From BOG-908 sp965198825 (GTDB lineage Bacteria > Pseudomonadota > Alphaproteobacteria > Acetobacterales > Acetobacteraceae): 64,000 nt of DNA. The translations under genes were made by a program, and so were the position numbers. Each line of letters opens with the position of its first letter. The first letter of the stretch is position 1. The notes below the pieces were generated by a model. That model saw only the letters and a list, made by a program, of their open reading frames with translations, searched no databases and had not been told where the DNA came from. The DNA lies in assembly GCA_965198825.1 (NCBI GenBank), contig CBDAQB010000003.1, forward strand, positions 434,001 to 498,000, written 5' to 3'. Positions 1 through 9,854 of the stretch are shown in pieces.

Positions 1-213
1 CGGATTATCGAGCATCGCCTGGCGCAGTGCGCCGCCATCCATCACCGGCATCATCAGGTCGCTGATGACCAGGTCGGGCTTTACCTCGGTCATCCGTTCG
101 AGGGCGTGGCGCCCGTTCATGGCCGTCACAACGCGATGGCCATCGTCCTGCAAGAGCGCCTCTAGCAGTTCACCGATGCCGAACTCGTCGTCAACAACCA
201 GGATCGTCGCCAT
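1..213 (-). CDS. Response regulator receiver protein (partial, 3' end outside window)
   Basis: The first 71 codons of a CheY-like receiver domain are visible; the gene runs off the left edge. The N-terminus carries the acidic pair in LVVDDE and the phospho-acceptor Asp in PDLVISDLMMPVMDG, with the usual downstream Met-Pro. The ATG lies 3 bp after the stop of the KaiC-like gene, so it is probably co-transcribed with that gene and the upstream histidine kinase. The remaining domain content cannot be seen, so it may be a stand-alone receiver or carry an output domain. Confidence 0.9.
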   Translation of the reverse strand, partial: MATILVVDDEFGIGELLEALLQDDGHRVVTAMNGRHALERMTEVKPDLVISDLMMPVMDGGALRQAMLDNP

Positions 214-216
214 TAT

Positions 217-1776
217 TCAGCGGATCCTGGCGTCCGATCCGTCCGAAGGCTGTGCCTGATCGCCTGACGGCTCCTGGGCAGACCCTGAGAGGATCTGTCG
301 TTCGCCTTCGAACCCGTTGCCCAGAACGATACCCTCCGGCGTGATGTCAAAATCTCTCAGCCGATGATCGAAGTCGCTGTCGCGCACTTTCATGACCGAC
401 AGCATCCGCTTCAGCACCGCTTTCTGCTCAACGTAGCGAACCAGGATCAGGTTTTCCGCGACCGGCGTGAGGCGGCCGATGGGTGCGTGGATGATCGGTC
501 CGACCAGCTCGGAGACTTCGACCGTGCAGATGACAGTCACGCCCAGCCCGCGGAGTTCGTTTGCCAAGGCGCGATAAAACCCGGGTATGCGCTCCGGCTG
601 CACGGTCATGTCCTTGAAACCCAGCAGGCCATCGATCACCAGCCGCTTGACGCCGCGCGCCTTGACCTGCGCGAGCATGTTGCCTGCCACCCGGTCGATC
701 AGGTCCTCGGACGGGCTTTGCCAGAGAATTTCCACGGCCCCGCTCTCGACCAGCGCTGGCAGGCGGGGCGCCACGTTCGCCGCACGTGCCACCAACTGCT
801 CGGGCGTTTCGTAAAAACCCAGCATGAGGCCCGGTTCTTCGGCCGTGCTGCCGCAGAGGAACTGCATGCCGATGAGCGTCTTGCCCGCGCCTGTCGGGCC
901 AAGCACCAAGGTGGAGGAGGCGGCCGGCAGGCCGCCGTGGAGCATGGTGTCGAGACCAGCGATGTTTGTCGACACGCGCGCGCGCAAACCGTCGTACACA
1001 CGGCGCTTCGGCGAGTGCAGCAAGGCTTCGATGCGGGGATAAACAACGACGCCGTCGTTGGTGATGCTCATGGCATGACGCCCGGACAAGGCGCCGCTGC
1101 CGCGGGACTTGCGCACCTGGATGTCGCGCTCGCTGCGCCACTCGTACGCGCTGTCGGAAATTTCGATCATGCCGTCGACCATCGTGTGCTCCGGCGCGAT
1201 GACGGCATCGCGTGCACTGGTCAGGACGAACATCGTGCAATCGCCGGCGCCTGCCAGCATCTGCAGCTCGTGGATGAATTTCTTGAACTCGAGCACGCTC
1301 GAAGCCTGCGCTTCGGCCGCCAGAACGCCGTCGATGACAAGGAGCGAGGCGCCGAAGGTAACGATTTCACGCCTGATGAGAGTCACCAGGCCAGCCAGGC
1401 CTTCGCGTTCGAGAAGCTGGAAGGCGCTCACATAGGTGAGCTCGCGCGCGATACGCGTTCCATCGAAAAACGACATCTGCTCGATGTTGGCGAGCATGCG
1501 CTCATGCTGTTCCGACAGCAGCGTGACATACAAGGCGCGGCCGCCGCCGGCGACATGCGCGTAGCAGAGCTGGTTGCCAAAGATGGTCTTGCCGGCGCCA
1601 GGCGTGCCTTGAATGATGTAGATGCCGTTGCGCACGAAGCCGCCGAGCAGGATGTCGTCCAGTCCCGGAATGCCCGATTTCAGCCGCTCGAGGCCGAGCA
1701 TGCCGCTCGTGGCGCGTGGCGGCGGAGCCCCGCCAATCCCGCTTTCCTCTGACCCGTTCTCGTTTGTCTCCGTCAA
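217..1776 (-). CDS. KaiC-like two-domain RecA-family ATPase
   Basis: Two tandem KaiC/RecA domains, with Walker A motifs GTPGAGKT at about residues 57-64 and GPTGAGKT at about 293-300. Walker B-like strands are LLVIDG and RLVIDG, and the catalytic-Glu region is YETPEQL in the second domain. I chose the TTG start because AGGAACAGGA sits just upstream and it avoids overlap with the kinase gene. The frame is open to 1836, so a longer form is possible. Length (519 aa) fits the KaiC family. By eye, the position of the cyanobacterial Ser-Thr autophosphorylation pair reads Thr-Pro. No kaiA or kaiB is nearby. It lies between a histidine kinase and a response regulator, which suggests a phospho-signalling role; a clock function is not implied. 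Confidence 0.88.
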   Translation of the reverse strand: MTETNENGSEESGIGGAPPPRATSGMLGLERLKSGIPGLDDILLGGFVRNGIYIIQGTPGAGKTIFGNQLCYAHVAGGGRALYVTLLSEQHERMLANIEQMSFFDGTRIARELTYVSAFQLLEREGLAGLVTLIRREIVTFGASLLVIDGVLAAEAQASSVLEFKKFIHELQMLAGAGDCTMFVLTSARDAVIAPEHTMVDGMIEISDSAYEWRSERDIQVRKSRGSGALSGRHAMSITNDGVVVYPRIEALLHSPKRRVYDGLRARVSTNIAGLDTMLHGGLPAASSTLVLGPTGAGKTLIGMQFLCGSTAEEPGLMLGFYETPEQLVARAANVAPRLPALVESGAVEILWQSPSEDLIDRVAGNMLAQVKARGVKRLVIDGLLGFKDMTVQPERIPGFYRALANELRGLGVTVICTVEVSELVGPIIHAPIGRLTPVAENLILVRYVEQKAVLKRMLSVMKVRDSDFDHRLRDFDITPEGIVLGNGFEGERQILSGSAQEPSGDQAQPSDGSDARIR

Positions 1777-1810
1777 TGTCCTGTTCCTGGTAAGGCGTTG
1801 ATGACCCGGC

Positions 1811-2593
1811 TCAAGGGGCCAGGCACGGTCCGTCAAGTGGGTAGGTCAGCACGAAAGTCGCTCCGTCGCCCGGATTGCTGCGCAGCGTAATGGAGCCGCC
1901 CATGGCCGAAGCGATCTGTGCGGTAATCCAAAGTCCGATGCCCAGGCCCGGCGATCCGGGATTTCGCGCCCGTTCGAAAAGGCCGAAGATGCGGCTCTGC
2001 TCCTCAAGCGGAATACCGGCGCCGCCATCGCTGATCTCCAGGCAACCCTGGCTGCCGTCGCTGGTCAGCACCACTTCGACCGGCCGTCCCGCACCATACT
2101 TGAAAGCATTCGACAACAGATTATCCAACATTTGTTCGAAAGCCGCGCGGTCTCCACGCCCTGCAATGGCCGGCGTCACCCGTGCGATCATCCGGCAGCC
2201 GGCCCTGCGCGCAATGTCGGCATGCCGTTCGATCGTATCGGTAATGCAGGCCGAGAACTCCAGCGGTTCAACGATGAGCCCGAAACTGCCGCTGCTGATA
2301 CGCGAGAGATCAAGGAGCTGCGTCGTCCGCCGTGTGAACGCATCCGTCGCCTTGCCGAGGATGTCGATGCTGCGGCGTATGCGGTCGAGGTCGCCGTCTC
2401 CCGACAATTCGCGCAAGCGTTCCACCGTCAACACGATCGGCACCAGCGGGTTGCGCATCTCGTGGCCAATGGCCGCAATGAAGGTGTCGCGCGCCACGAT
2501 GGCCGCCTCGAGATCGGCGATACGCGCCCGCAGCGCCTCCGCCTCGAAATCGAGGCCCGGTGCTGTGACGGGGTGGGAGGCGGCGTTAGCCAT
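1811..2593 (-). CDS. Soluble histidine kinase without a recognisable sensor domain
   Basis: About 260 aa. A short helical N-terminus leads into a HisKA H-box (GHEMRNPL, phospho-acceptor His about residue 44). A HATPase_c domain follows: N-box DNLLSNAFKY (157-166), G1 DGGAG (189-193), G2 GLGIGL (216-221). No membrane segments and no PAS or GAF domain are visible. The predicted partners are the downstream KaiC-like protein (34 bp away with the chosen starts) and the receiver protein. The start is uncertain: a TTG at 2620 adds nine residues and neither start has a strong ribosome binding site. Confidence 0.9.
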   Translation of the reverse strand: MANAASHPVTAPGLDFEAEALRARIADLEAAIVARDTFIAAIGHEMRNPLVPIVLTVERLRELSGDGDLDRIRRSIDILGKATDAFTRRTTQLLDLSRISSGSFGLIVEPLEFSACITDTIERHADIARRAGCRMIARVTPAIAGRGDRAAFEQMLDNLLSNAFKYGAGRPVEVVLTSDGSQGCLEISDGGAGIPLEEQSRIFGLFERARNPGSPGLGIGLWITAQIASAMGGSITLRSNPGDGATFVLTYPLDGPCLAP

Positions 2594-2703
2594 CCACGAC
2601 AAGGTGGCAAGCCCAGCCAATGGCAGACAAGCGCCATGCCGACGGTTGTTTCATTGGATCAGCCTGCTCCCCCCGGCGGAAATCCGCCGCAACAAAGCCG
2701 ATC

Positions 2704-3843
<1,140 letters not shown>

Positions 3844-3872
3844 CCGCTTGAGAACCTCCTTACCGTGCGCAC

Positions 3873-4334
3873 CTAGATGCGCTGGTGGAGCACGCAAACA
3901 AGGGTGAAAAGGCGGCGTGCCGTTTCGAAATCGATGTCCACGCGCGCCTGCAGCCGCTGCATCATCAACTCCGCACCTTCGTTGTGCAGGCCACGGCGTC
4001 CCATGTCGATGGCCTGGATGCTGGCTTCACGGCCTTCCTGAATGGCGTGCTCGTAGCTTTCCACCAGCAGTTGGTAATCCTTGATCAACCGGCGGAACGG
4101 ACCCAGCGCCAGGCCCAGGGCAAAAAGCGGTTCGCTGCCGACGTTGCGTACATCGAAGATCAGCCGTCCTTCGACGATGGAGAGATGAAGCACGAAGGGG
4201 CCAGCAAGATCGTGCGGCACGAAGCGGTTTGCGACCGCGAGATCGCGCACCGCCTGCGCCTGGTCGGCCGCCTGCAGCGCCGACAGGGCGCGCCCGTGAT
4301 CGCCTTCGAGCACAACGGAAACGAGTGACCTCAT
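3873..4334 (-). CDS. UPF0262 family protein
   Basis: 153 aa. The C-terminal half carries the family signature: FRRLIKDY, an ESYEHAI segment, IDMGRRGLHNEG and FETARRLFTLVCVLH. The family is essentially alphaproteobacterial and has no known biochemical role. The ATG at 4334 is chosen because GAGAAGGAT lies just upstream and the N-terminus (MRSLVSVVLEG) then matches the family. No signal peptide or membrane segment. It directly precedes mtnA, but a link to methionine salvage is only positional. Confidence 0.92.
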   Translation of the reverse strand: MRSLVSVVLEGDHGRALSALQAADQAQAVRDLAVANRFVPHDLAGPFVLHLSIVEGRLIFDVRNVGSEPLFALGLALGPFRRLIKDYQLLVESYEHAIQEGREASIQAIDMGRRGLHNEGAELMMQRLQARVDIDFETARRLFTLVCVLHQRI

Positions 4335-4409
4335 TGGATCCTTCTCACCGGCGCGCGTGACCGGGCCATGCTCGTGCAATGTCACCCATTCCCCTGTGCC
4401 GATTTTCGC

Positions 4410-4838
4410 TCAGGCGATATCGCCTGGTTCGGAATCCATGCCGAGCCGCAGCATCAATCCTACAGTCGCACCTTTGACCGGGCGCAGCAGCGCCGCCGAC
4501 ATCAGCGCCGTGAACGGCAGGAAGACCGCGAGCTGCAGGACGATCGAAAGCTGCGTCGTCATGTTCAGCAGAACTGCCAGCGCAATGACGAAGTGGCCAA
4601 CAATGAAGATGGTGAAATAAGGCGGCGCGTCGTCCGCGCGCATGGCGCCGACCGGCGCCGTGCAAACAGGGCAGGACGGCACCACGCGCAGCCATCCGCT
4701 GAACAGGCGTGAACCTCCGCACGCCGGGCATTTCGCCATGAAGCCGCGGCCGAGCGCCTGCAGGAACGTCGGCATCGGCCAGCTCTGCAGGCGTGCGGTG
4801 CGGTCGGGCTCCCAACGCACGGGAATGGTATCGGGCAT
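4410..4838 (-). CDS. DUF983 small membrane protein
   Basis: 142 aa. An N-terminal zinc-ribbon-like segment (CPACGG, then CPVC about 20 residues later) is followed by two hydrophobic helices (roughly residues 76-98 and 103-122). The PPYFTIFIVGH stretch is typical of DUF983. The start is set by GGGGAG upstream of the ATG at 4838. Function is unknown; members often sit beside respiratory or assembly genes, which is not the case here. It is divergent from panC. Confidence 0.87.
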   Translation of the reverse strand: MPDTIPVRWEPDRTARLQSWPMPTFLQALGRGFMAKCPACGGSRLFSGWLRVVPSCPVCTAPVGAMRADDAPPYFTIFIVGHFVIALAVLLNMTTQLSIVLQLAVFLPFTALMSAALLRPVKGATVGLMLRLGMDSEPGDIA

Positions 4839-5056
4839 GGAACTTAGCTCCCCGGGGGACAGGAATATGGCGGGTTTCGGAAAATGCTCTTCCGCAAAAT
4901 GGTTCCATGGTGACGGCAAGGCAACCAGTACGCTCGACTAGCAAGCGCGAAAGCGCCCGGCAGCCCATCGCCGAACGGCAGACCGGGGCGCTTGCCACAC
5001 CACCCTCAATGCTCCGCCGCTTGCTTATCGTTTATCCGCTTGCCACATCGCGCGGC

Positions 5057-5866
5057 ATGCTGATCGCCAGGACAAGAGAAGAACTCGCAGCCATTCGTCC
5101 GCAAGGAGAGCTGTCTCTGGTACCGACGATGGGTGCGCTGCACGACGGCCATATCGCGCTCATCCACGCGGCGCGACGCGAAGGCGGCACCGTCGCCGCA
5201 TCCATCTTCGTCAATCCTTTGCAGTTCGCAGCCAGCGAAGATCTCGCTCGCTATCCGCGCGACGAGGCCGGCGACCTCCGCTCGCTCGAACACGCGGGCT
5301 GCGATCTCGTTTGGATTCCGTCGGTGGAAACCATGTATCCGCCAGGCGACGCCACCGTCATCGATGTTGCCGGGCCCGCGCTCGGCTGGGAAGGCGATGC
5401 AAGGCCCGGACATTTTCGCGGCGTCGCCACTGTGGTTGCGCGTTTGTTCGGACAATTGGCGCCGACGTCCGCCTTCTTTGGCGAGAAGGATTGGCAGCAG
5501 CTTCAAGTCATCAGGCGCATGGCGCGCGACCTTTGCATTGGCGTGCGCGTGCAAGGCGTACCGACGCAGCGCGAGGCGGATGGGCTGGCCATGTCCTCAC
5601 GCAATCGTTTTCTTGCGGCTGAGGAACGGCAGCGCGCACCGCTGTTGTACAGCGTTCTTCGCGAATTGGCGGACGGACAAGCGCGTCCGCACGACCTGGA
5701 GTTTGGCCGCGCAACTCTCGAACGCGCGGGCTTCGAAGTCGATTACCTCGCCCTTGTCGAAGGTGAATCCCTGCTTCCCCTGGCAGGCAAGCAACCGGGA
5801 GCGCGCCTGCTTGCCGCAGCGCGGCTCGGCTCGGTCCGGCTGCTGGATAACCTCGCCGCCATCTGA
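5057..5866 (+). CDS. panC: Pantothenate synthetase
   Basis: ATP-dependent condensation of pantoate with beta-alanine, the last step of pantothenate synthesis. The 269-aa product contains the nucleotide-binding PTMGALHDGH (about residues 23-32), the FVNPLQF substrate loop, FGEKDWQQL and SSRNRFL. The ATG at 5057 gives the family N-terminus (MLIARTREEL); the open frame extends further upstream but that part does not resemble PanC. It stands alone; panB and panD are not in the window. Confidence 0.96.
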   Translation: MLIARTREELAAIRPQGELSLVPTMGALHDGHIALIHAARREGGTVAASIFVNPLQFAASEDLARYPRDEAGDLRSLEHAGCDLVWIPSVETMYPPGDATVIDVAGPALGWEGDARPGHFRGVATVVARLFGQLAPTSAFFGEKDWQQLQVIRRMARDLCIGVRVQGVPTQREADGLAMSSRNRFLAAEERQRAPLLYSVLRELADGQARPHDLEFGRATLERAGFEVDYLALVEGESLLPLAGKQPGARLLAAARLGSVRLLDNLAAI

Positions 5867-6429
5867 CGTCGGCATCCGACCGGGCGCCACGAATCGCCAG
5901 CGCCCGTCAGCACGGCTTGAAAATCGCCGCAGCGGCGAGGCTGCTGCGAAACCCGCCCGCGCGGTGCCGTCCGACCGGCCCGGCGACGCAGCGGACGCCA
6001 ACTCCGCAGAGCCAGCAAGCAACAAACCCGATCGGTGTGGTGCTGCCGAGCCTCCTGGAGAAGCGGCCAAGTTGATGCGCGCGTGCAAGCGGCATATTTT
6101 TTTTCTCGAAACTGCAAAGTAATCGTCGCTTTGCATTGACATGCATGCGCGCATCGGTCGATAGCGGAAAGCAGCGCATGTCTGCGATTCGCGAAACTTT
6201 GCGATTCGCACCAACAGCCAGGCGCAAGATCAGGAGCGACGGTCGATGAACGCGCCTCCCTTCCGCACCGCTTCTACGATGGTGGCGCGGACGCGTGTCG
6301 AACTGCCGATGCTGACCTGGTCAACCGCCGCGCGGCGCGCGCGTCGGCTTGCAACGGGCGAAGCGGCCACGCCAACGGCCGACGATTCCGACGCGTCACA
6401 CTGCCAAGCAAAACAGGAGTGAGAATCCC
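5867..6429 (+). promoter_or_regulatory. 563-bp intergenic region upstream of the H1-like gene, possible promoter
   Basis: I see no convincing gene here; the short open frames have no recognisable product. There is a T-rich run near 6098-6106. A TTGACA at 6136-6141 is followed 16-18 bp later by GATAGC-like bases, which could be a sigma-70-type promoter reading towards the H1-like gene. CAGGAG just before the ATG at 6430 is a clear ribosome binding site. The promoter call is weak. Confidence 0.3.
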
Positions 6430-7248
6430 ATGAGTACTGAAGACACCACACCAGCCGCACCGCGCGGCCAGGCCATGGCGGTGCGTGCCACCACGCGCCG
6501 CGGCGCTGCGACGGCCAAGAAAACCAAAGCCGCGACCAAGACCAAGAAAGCCGCTGCCACCAAGACGAAGAAGTCGGCAGCCGCCAAGCCGGCCGCACGC
6601 AAGACCAAGACAGCCGCCGCCGCGCGCAAGACCAAGGCCAGCGCCAGGACGAAGGTGAGCGCCAAGACGAAGACCGCCGCGACGCGCAAATCCGCCAAGA
6701 CCAAAACGGCGGCAAAGAGCAAGGCCGCCAAGACCAAGACCGTGAAGGTGACACGCGCCAAGAAGACGGCGTCGTCGCGCACGACCAAGGCAGCGACCAA
6801 GCGCACCGCGAAGGTTACGAAATCGGCTGCGCGCACCAAGAAGGCCGTTGGCCGCCCGAGCACGAAGAAGACCGCTGGCCGCTCGGCAAGTGCGACCACC
6901 AAGACGGCACGCAAGACCGCTGGCCGTCCGCCGAAGGCTGCGGCCGCCACCGCGAAGCGCAAATACACGGCGCGCGGCACCAAGGCCGTCAATGGCACCG
7001 GCCGCAAAACGCTTGGCCGTCCGCGCTCCACGGAAAGCAAGCATGACGCCGCGGTGACCATGCGGAAGTCGAGCAGCCCTGCGAAACGCCGCGCCGCCGC
7101 CGCTCACCTGGGCGAAACGGGTGCAGCAAAGCCACGTGGCCGCCGCAAGAAGGTCGCTCACGAAACGTCGCTGCCGATGGAGACGCACGACGAGCACACC
7201 GAAGCGCCGGTCGAACACCACGACGACTTCGAATCCGAAAGTCACTAG
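6430..7248 (+). CDS. Histone H1-like Lys/Ala-rich DNA-binding protein with AT-hook-like motifs
   Basis: 272 aa, almost wholly low-complexity Lys, Ala, Thr and Arg, with irregular KTK/AAK repeats that resemble eukaryotic H1 tails and bacterial Hc2/AlgP-like proteins. Four GRP-type AT-hook cores occur in the second half: VGRPSTKK, AGRPPKA, LGRPRST and KPRGRRKK. The last 25 residues are acidic and His-rich. A non-sequence-specific nucleoid role is likely by composition, not proven. The ATG at 6430 has CAGGAG at good spacing. A hairpin terminator follows the gene. Composition this skewed also produces long spurious frames on both strands. Confidence 0.85.
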   Translation: MSTEDTTPAAPRGQAMAVRATTRRGAATAKKTKAATKTKKAAATKTKKSAAAKPAARKTKTAAAARKTKASARTKVSAKTKTAATRKSAKTKTAAKSKAAKTKTVKVTRAKKTASSRTTKAATKRTAKVTKSAARTKKAVGRPSTKKTAGRSASATTKTARKTAGRPPKAAAATAKRKYTARGTKAVNGTGRKTLGRPRSTESKHDAAVTMRKSSSPAKRRAAAAHLGETGAAKPRGRRKKVAHETSLPMETHDEHTEAPVEHHDDFESESH

Positions 7249-7288
7249 GCCGCAACCGGCCTAGTGTATTCGAGATCATCGAGAGAGT

Positions 7289-7338
7289 GCCGGGGTTCCG
7301 CCCCGGCAGATCGGGGCCGCAAGGCCCCGATCGCTTTT
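7289..7338 (+). terminator. Tandem GC hairpins after the H1-like gene
   Basis: Two consecutive perfect stems: GCCGGGG/CCCCGGC (7289-7307), then a 10-bp stem GATCGGGGCC/GGCCCCGATC with a GCAA tetraloop (7309-7332), followed by GCTTTTGG. This looks like an intrinsic terminator for the plus-strand gene; it may also serve the minus-strand flagellar operon ending at 7356. Confidence 0.75.
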
Positions 7339-7355
7339 GGAAGCGTTGCTCTCTT

Positions 7356-7760
7356 CTAGACGTTGTTGAGCAGGTTTTGCGGCCGCACACGCGCCGCAGC
7401 CGGCTTGCCGCCAGCGCCATAATGCGACGAGGCCTCCGCGCCTTTAGCTGCACGCGCCACCATGTCCAGAACGCGGCGCTGAACACGCATGGCGCGCTTG
7501 AGCAACTGCCTGTTCTCTTCAGCGAGCACGCCGAGCGCATGCATGGCGTCGGGCGCGACATGATCGGGTTCGGCCGCCCGCCACGCCGCGGCCAGCGCGT
7601 CCGCTGCCGCGTGCTTCGGCGCCAGCAGACTGCCTGCGCGTGCGAAATCCATTGCCGACAAGGCAGCATTCTCGTCGCGCAGCAATGAACTCAGACGCGC
7701 CACGGCTTCCGCCATCTGGCCGTTTTTCTTGGGAGCACTACCCCGCGTCATCATGTTCAT
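7356..7760 (-). CDS. Small flagellar-operon protein (FlgN/FlbY-like, uncertain)
   Basis: 134 aa, mostly alpha-helical and Ala-rich (residues about 15-110), without signal peptide or membrane segment. Its start overlaps the stop of the flgJ-like gene by 4 bp (ATGA), so it is translationally coupled to flgI-flgJ. Size, helicity and position suggest a flagellar export chaperone or assembly factor of the FlgN/FlbY kind. I cannot name it from motifs alone. Confidence 0.7.
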   Translation of the reverse strand: MNMMTRGSAPKKNGQMAEAVARLSSLLRDENAALSAMDFARAGSLLAPKHAAADALAAAWRAAEPDHVAPDAMHALGVLAEENRQLLKRAMRVQRRVLDMVARAAKGAEASSHYGAGGKPAAARVRPQNLLNNV

Positions 7761-8047
7761 CGCCGGCCCTCCTGCATGCGCAGCATCTGTTGATAGACCG
7801 GCTCCGCGAGCCCAAGGCCGCCTGTGCGTGCGATCTGCTTGGCGATCTCCGACACCAGCATCGGCTTGAAGGCAGCTTCGCCTGCGCCGCCGCCGAACAG
7901 GCCGTTCGACGAATCGACCGTGTCGAACATCGGCGACAGCAGTTCTCCGAGCGCCACGGCTGCAAAATCCTCAGCCGCCTTGTGCAGCTTTTGCGCGTTC
8001 GCCGGGGCAGGCGACGGCGCCGCTGGCGGGGTGATACTCGTGCTCAT
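7757..8047 (-). CDS. flgJ: Rod-binding protein, FlgJ N-terminal domain only
   Basis: 96 aa. The conserved rod-binding domain is visible: KAAEDFAAVALGELLSPMF, a GGGAGEAAFKPMLVSEIAKQ segment and a GLGLAEPVYQQML tail. The muramidase domain found in gammaproteobacterial FlgJ is absent, which is usual in alphaproteobacteria, where another enzyme opens the wall. It overlaps the flgI stop and the next gene's start by 4 bp each, so all three are one operon. It should act in the periplasm as a cap or scaffold for rod assembly, although no signal peptide is seen, as in other FlgJ proteins. Confidence 0.88.
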   Translation of the reverse strand: MSTSITPPAAPSPAPANAQKLHKAAEDFAAVALGELLSPMFDTVDSSNGLFGGGAGEAAFKPMLVSEIAKQIARTGGLGLAEPVYQQMLRMQEGRR

Positions 8048-9177
8048 CTTACCTCCAGGTCGGCCTGCAATGCGCCGGCCGCTTTGATGGCTTGCAGAAT
8101 GCTGATCAGGTCGCGCGGCCCGACACCCAGCGCATTGAGGCTCGCGACCAGGTCGCGCAGCGTCGGCGCGGCATTGAGAATGCCGAGCTTGCGATCCTTC
8201 TGCGTGTCGATTTCGATGCTGGTACGCGGCACCACCTTGGTCGTGCCGCCGCGCGAGAACGCGTTCGGCTGCGACACTTCTGGCGCCTCGCTCACTCTTA
8301 TAGTGAGGTTGCCCTGTGCGATGGCCACCGTGCTGATACGCACGTTCGCGCCCATGACGATGGTGCCGCTCGTCTCGTCGATGATGACGACGGCCGGCGT
8401 ATCCGGCTCCACATGAAGCTCCTCGATACGCGTCAGCGCATCGATGACGTCGCGGCCTTGCAGATTCAGGGCGACCGTTCGCGGATCGGTCGCGCGCGCC
8501 GTGCCGCGGCCCAGCGCGCCATTGATCGCCGCCTCGACACGATGGGCCGTCAGCAGATCGGGATTGCGCAACCCAAGCGACAATTCGTCATGAGCACCGA
8601 GCGCGAAATTCACCTCGCGCTCGACGATGGCGCCGTTGGCGATCTTGCCAGACGTCGGCACGTTGCGCGTGACCGAAGCCGCCGCACCGCGCGCCGCGAT
8701 CGCGCCCGTCGTCACCGCGCCCTGTCCCACGCTGTAAACTTCGCCGTCTGCCGCGAGCATGGGCGTCACCAGAAGCATGCCGCCCGCCAGGTTCGTCGCG
8801 TCCCCGATCGCTGACACCGTCACGTCGATCCGGCTTCCCGTGCGCGCGAACGCCGGCAAGCTCGCCGTCACCATCACGGCGGCGATGTTCTTCGTCTGGA
8901 GCTTGGTGATCTGGTCGCGTGTGTTGACGCCCAGCCGCTCGAGCATGCCGACGAGCGATTCCTTGGTGAACACGGCATTATCCAGCTTGTCGCCGGTGCC
9001 GTTCAGCCCGACCACGAGCCCGTAGCCCACCAACTGGTTCTCGCGAACGCCCTCGATATCCGCGATGTCCTTCACCCGGACATCCGCCCAAGCCGCATCG
9101 AGGCTCGATCCGAGAAGCAGCATCGCCATTGGCACAACAGCAAGGTTTGCCTGCCATGATGGCGCGGACCGCATCAT
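8044..9177 (-). CDS. flgI: Flagellar P-ring protein FlgI
   Basis: About 377 aa. A signal peptide ends near LDAAWA and is followed by the family start VRVKDIADIEGVRENQLVGYGLV. Further landmarks are GTGDK, FTKESLVGMLERLGV, NIAAVMVTASLP, SAIGDATNLAGG and the C-terminal LNALGVGPRDLISILQAIKAAGALQA. It forms the periplasmic P ring around the flagellar rod. The start is one of two adjacent ATGs at 9174/9177, with another at 9225; none has a clear ribosome binding site. It is the first gene of the flgI-flgJ-small protein operon and is divergent from fliX. Confidence 0.95.
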   Translation of the reverse strand: MMRSAPSWQANLAVVPMAMLLLGSSLDAAWADVRVKDIADIEGVRENQLVGYGLVVGLNGTGDKLDNAVFTKESLVGMLERLGVNTRDQITKLQTKNIAAVMVTASLPAFARTGSRIDVTVSAIGDATNLAGGMLLVTPMLAADGEVYSVGQGAVTTGAIAARGAAASVTRNVPTSGKIANGAIVEREVNFALGAHDELSLGLRNPDLLTAHRVEAAINGALGRGTARATDPRTVALNLQGRDVIDALTRIEELHVEPDTPAVVIIDETSGTIVMGANVRISTVAIAQGNLTIRVSEAPEVSQPNAFSRGGTTKVVPRTSIEIDTQKDRKLGILNAAPTLRDLVASLNALGVGPRDLISILQAIKAAGALQADLEVR

Positions 9178-9296
9178 GCGGCCGCGGCCTGAACTATCGA
9201 GCAGCGTGGTGCGGGTTCCGACCATCGCCGCAATCAGACCACGAGAGTATTGCCGGAACGTGCATGCCGCCCACCGCAGAGCAAGGAGCAGCTCGC

Positions 9297-9692
9297 ATGC
9301 GTATCGAACGAACAGAGAGGCTGGCGCCGCCGCGCCGGCCCGCGCCGGCCGCTGCGAACAACGGCGCTTTCGCCAGCCTCGTGCAAAACGATGCCTCCGA
9401 AGCAGTGGCCGTGCCCGCACAAGCGAGCACTGCCACGGCCGCTGCAGCGCACAACGCAGCATCGGCATACGAGCCGGCCGCGCGCGACCAACACGCGAAA
9501 CACCATGGCGAGGCCACGCTGCGCGCCCTTGCTTCCGCGCAGGCGGCACTCCTCGGCGGCTCGCCCGACGCTGCCAGGCAGAGCCTCGCAGCGCTGGCCG
9601 ATAACCCTCCCGTGGCCGCCGATCCACGCCTGAATGCCGTGCTGCGCGCCATCGCAGTCCGTGCTGCCGTCGAGCTTGCGCGAGGCACCTGA
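9297..9692 (+). CDS. fliX: Flagellar assembly protein FliX
   Basis: 131 aa. FliX is an alphaproteobacterial factor that, in Caulobacter, couples class II flagellar assembly to the sigma-54 activator FlbD. Support comes from the divergent position next to flgI, the MRIERTER start, an Ala-rich low-complexity middle, and a helical C-terminal domain ending LNAVLRAIAVRAAVELA. AAGGAG precedes the ATG at 9297. The family call rests on the C-terminal pattern and synteny. No flbD is in the window. Confidence 0.85.
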   Translation: MRIERTERLAPPRRPAPAAANNGAFASLVQNDASEAVAVPAQASTATAAAAHNAASAYEPAARDQHAKHHGEATLRALASAQAALLGGSPDAARQSLAALADNPPVAADPRLNAVLRAIAVRAAVELARGT

Positions 9693-9854
9693 TCCCTTCC
9701 GGCAACAGACAGACCGCCGCGTGCAAAGCCTCGCTTGGCGCAGCCACGCGGCCCGTCTATAAGCCCGCCCATTGACCGGTCGGCCCGTTCGCCGCCGGAC
9801 CGCTGCGCCCCCAAACGTCAGGCGAGCGGGCATGAACGACGAGGATCGGCCCGT

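Noticed and set aside
364..1752. A 462-codon open frame on the plus strand opposite the KaiC-like gene
   Set aside because: It is His/Gln/Asp-rich with no recognisable fold and mirrors the KaiC-like gene; long antisense frames are expected in high-GC DNA.
6274..7245. Long minus-strand frames across the H1-like gene
   Set aside because: They are the complement of a Lys/Ala-rich low-complexity gene and give Leu/Val/Gly/Arg-rich noise.
9178..9296. A sigma-54 promoter between flgI and fliX
   Set aside because: The best candidate (TGCCGG-N4-TGCAT) misses the conserved GG of the -24 element; I would not call it.
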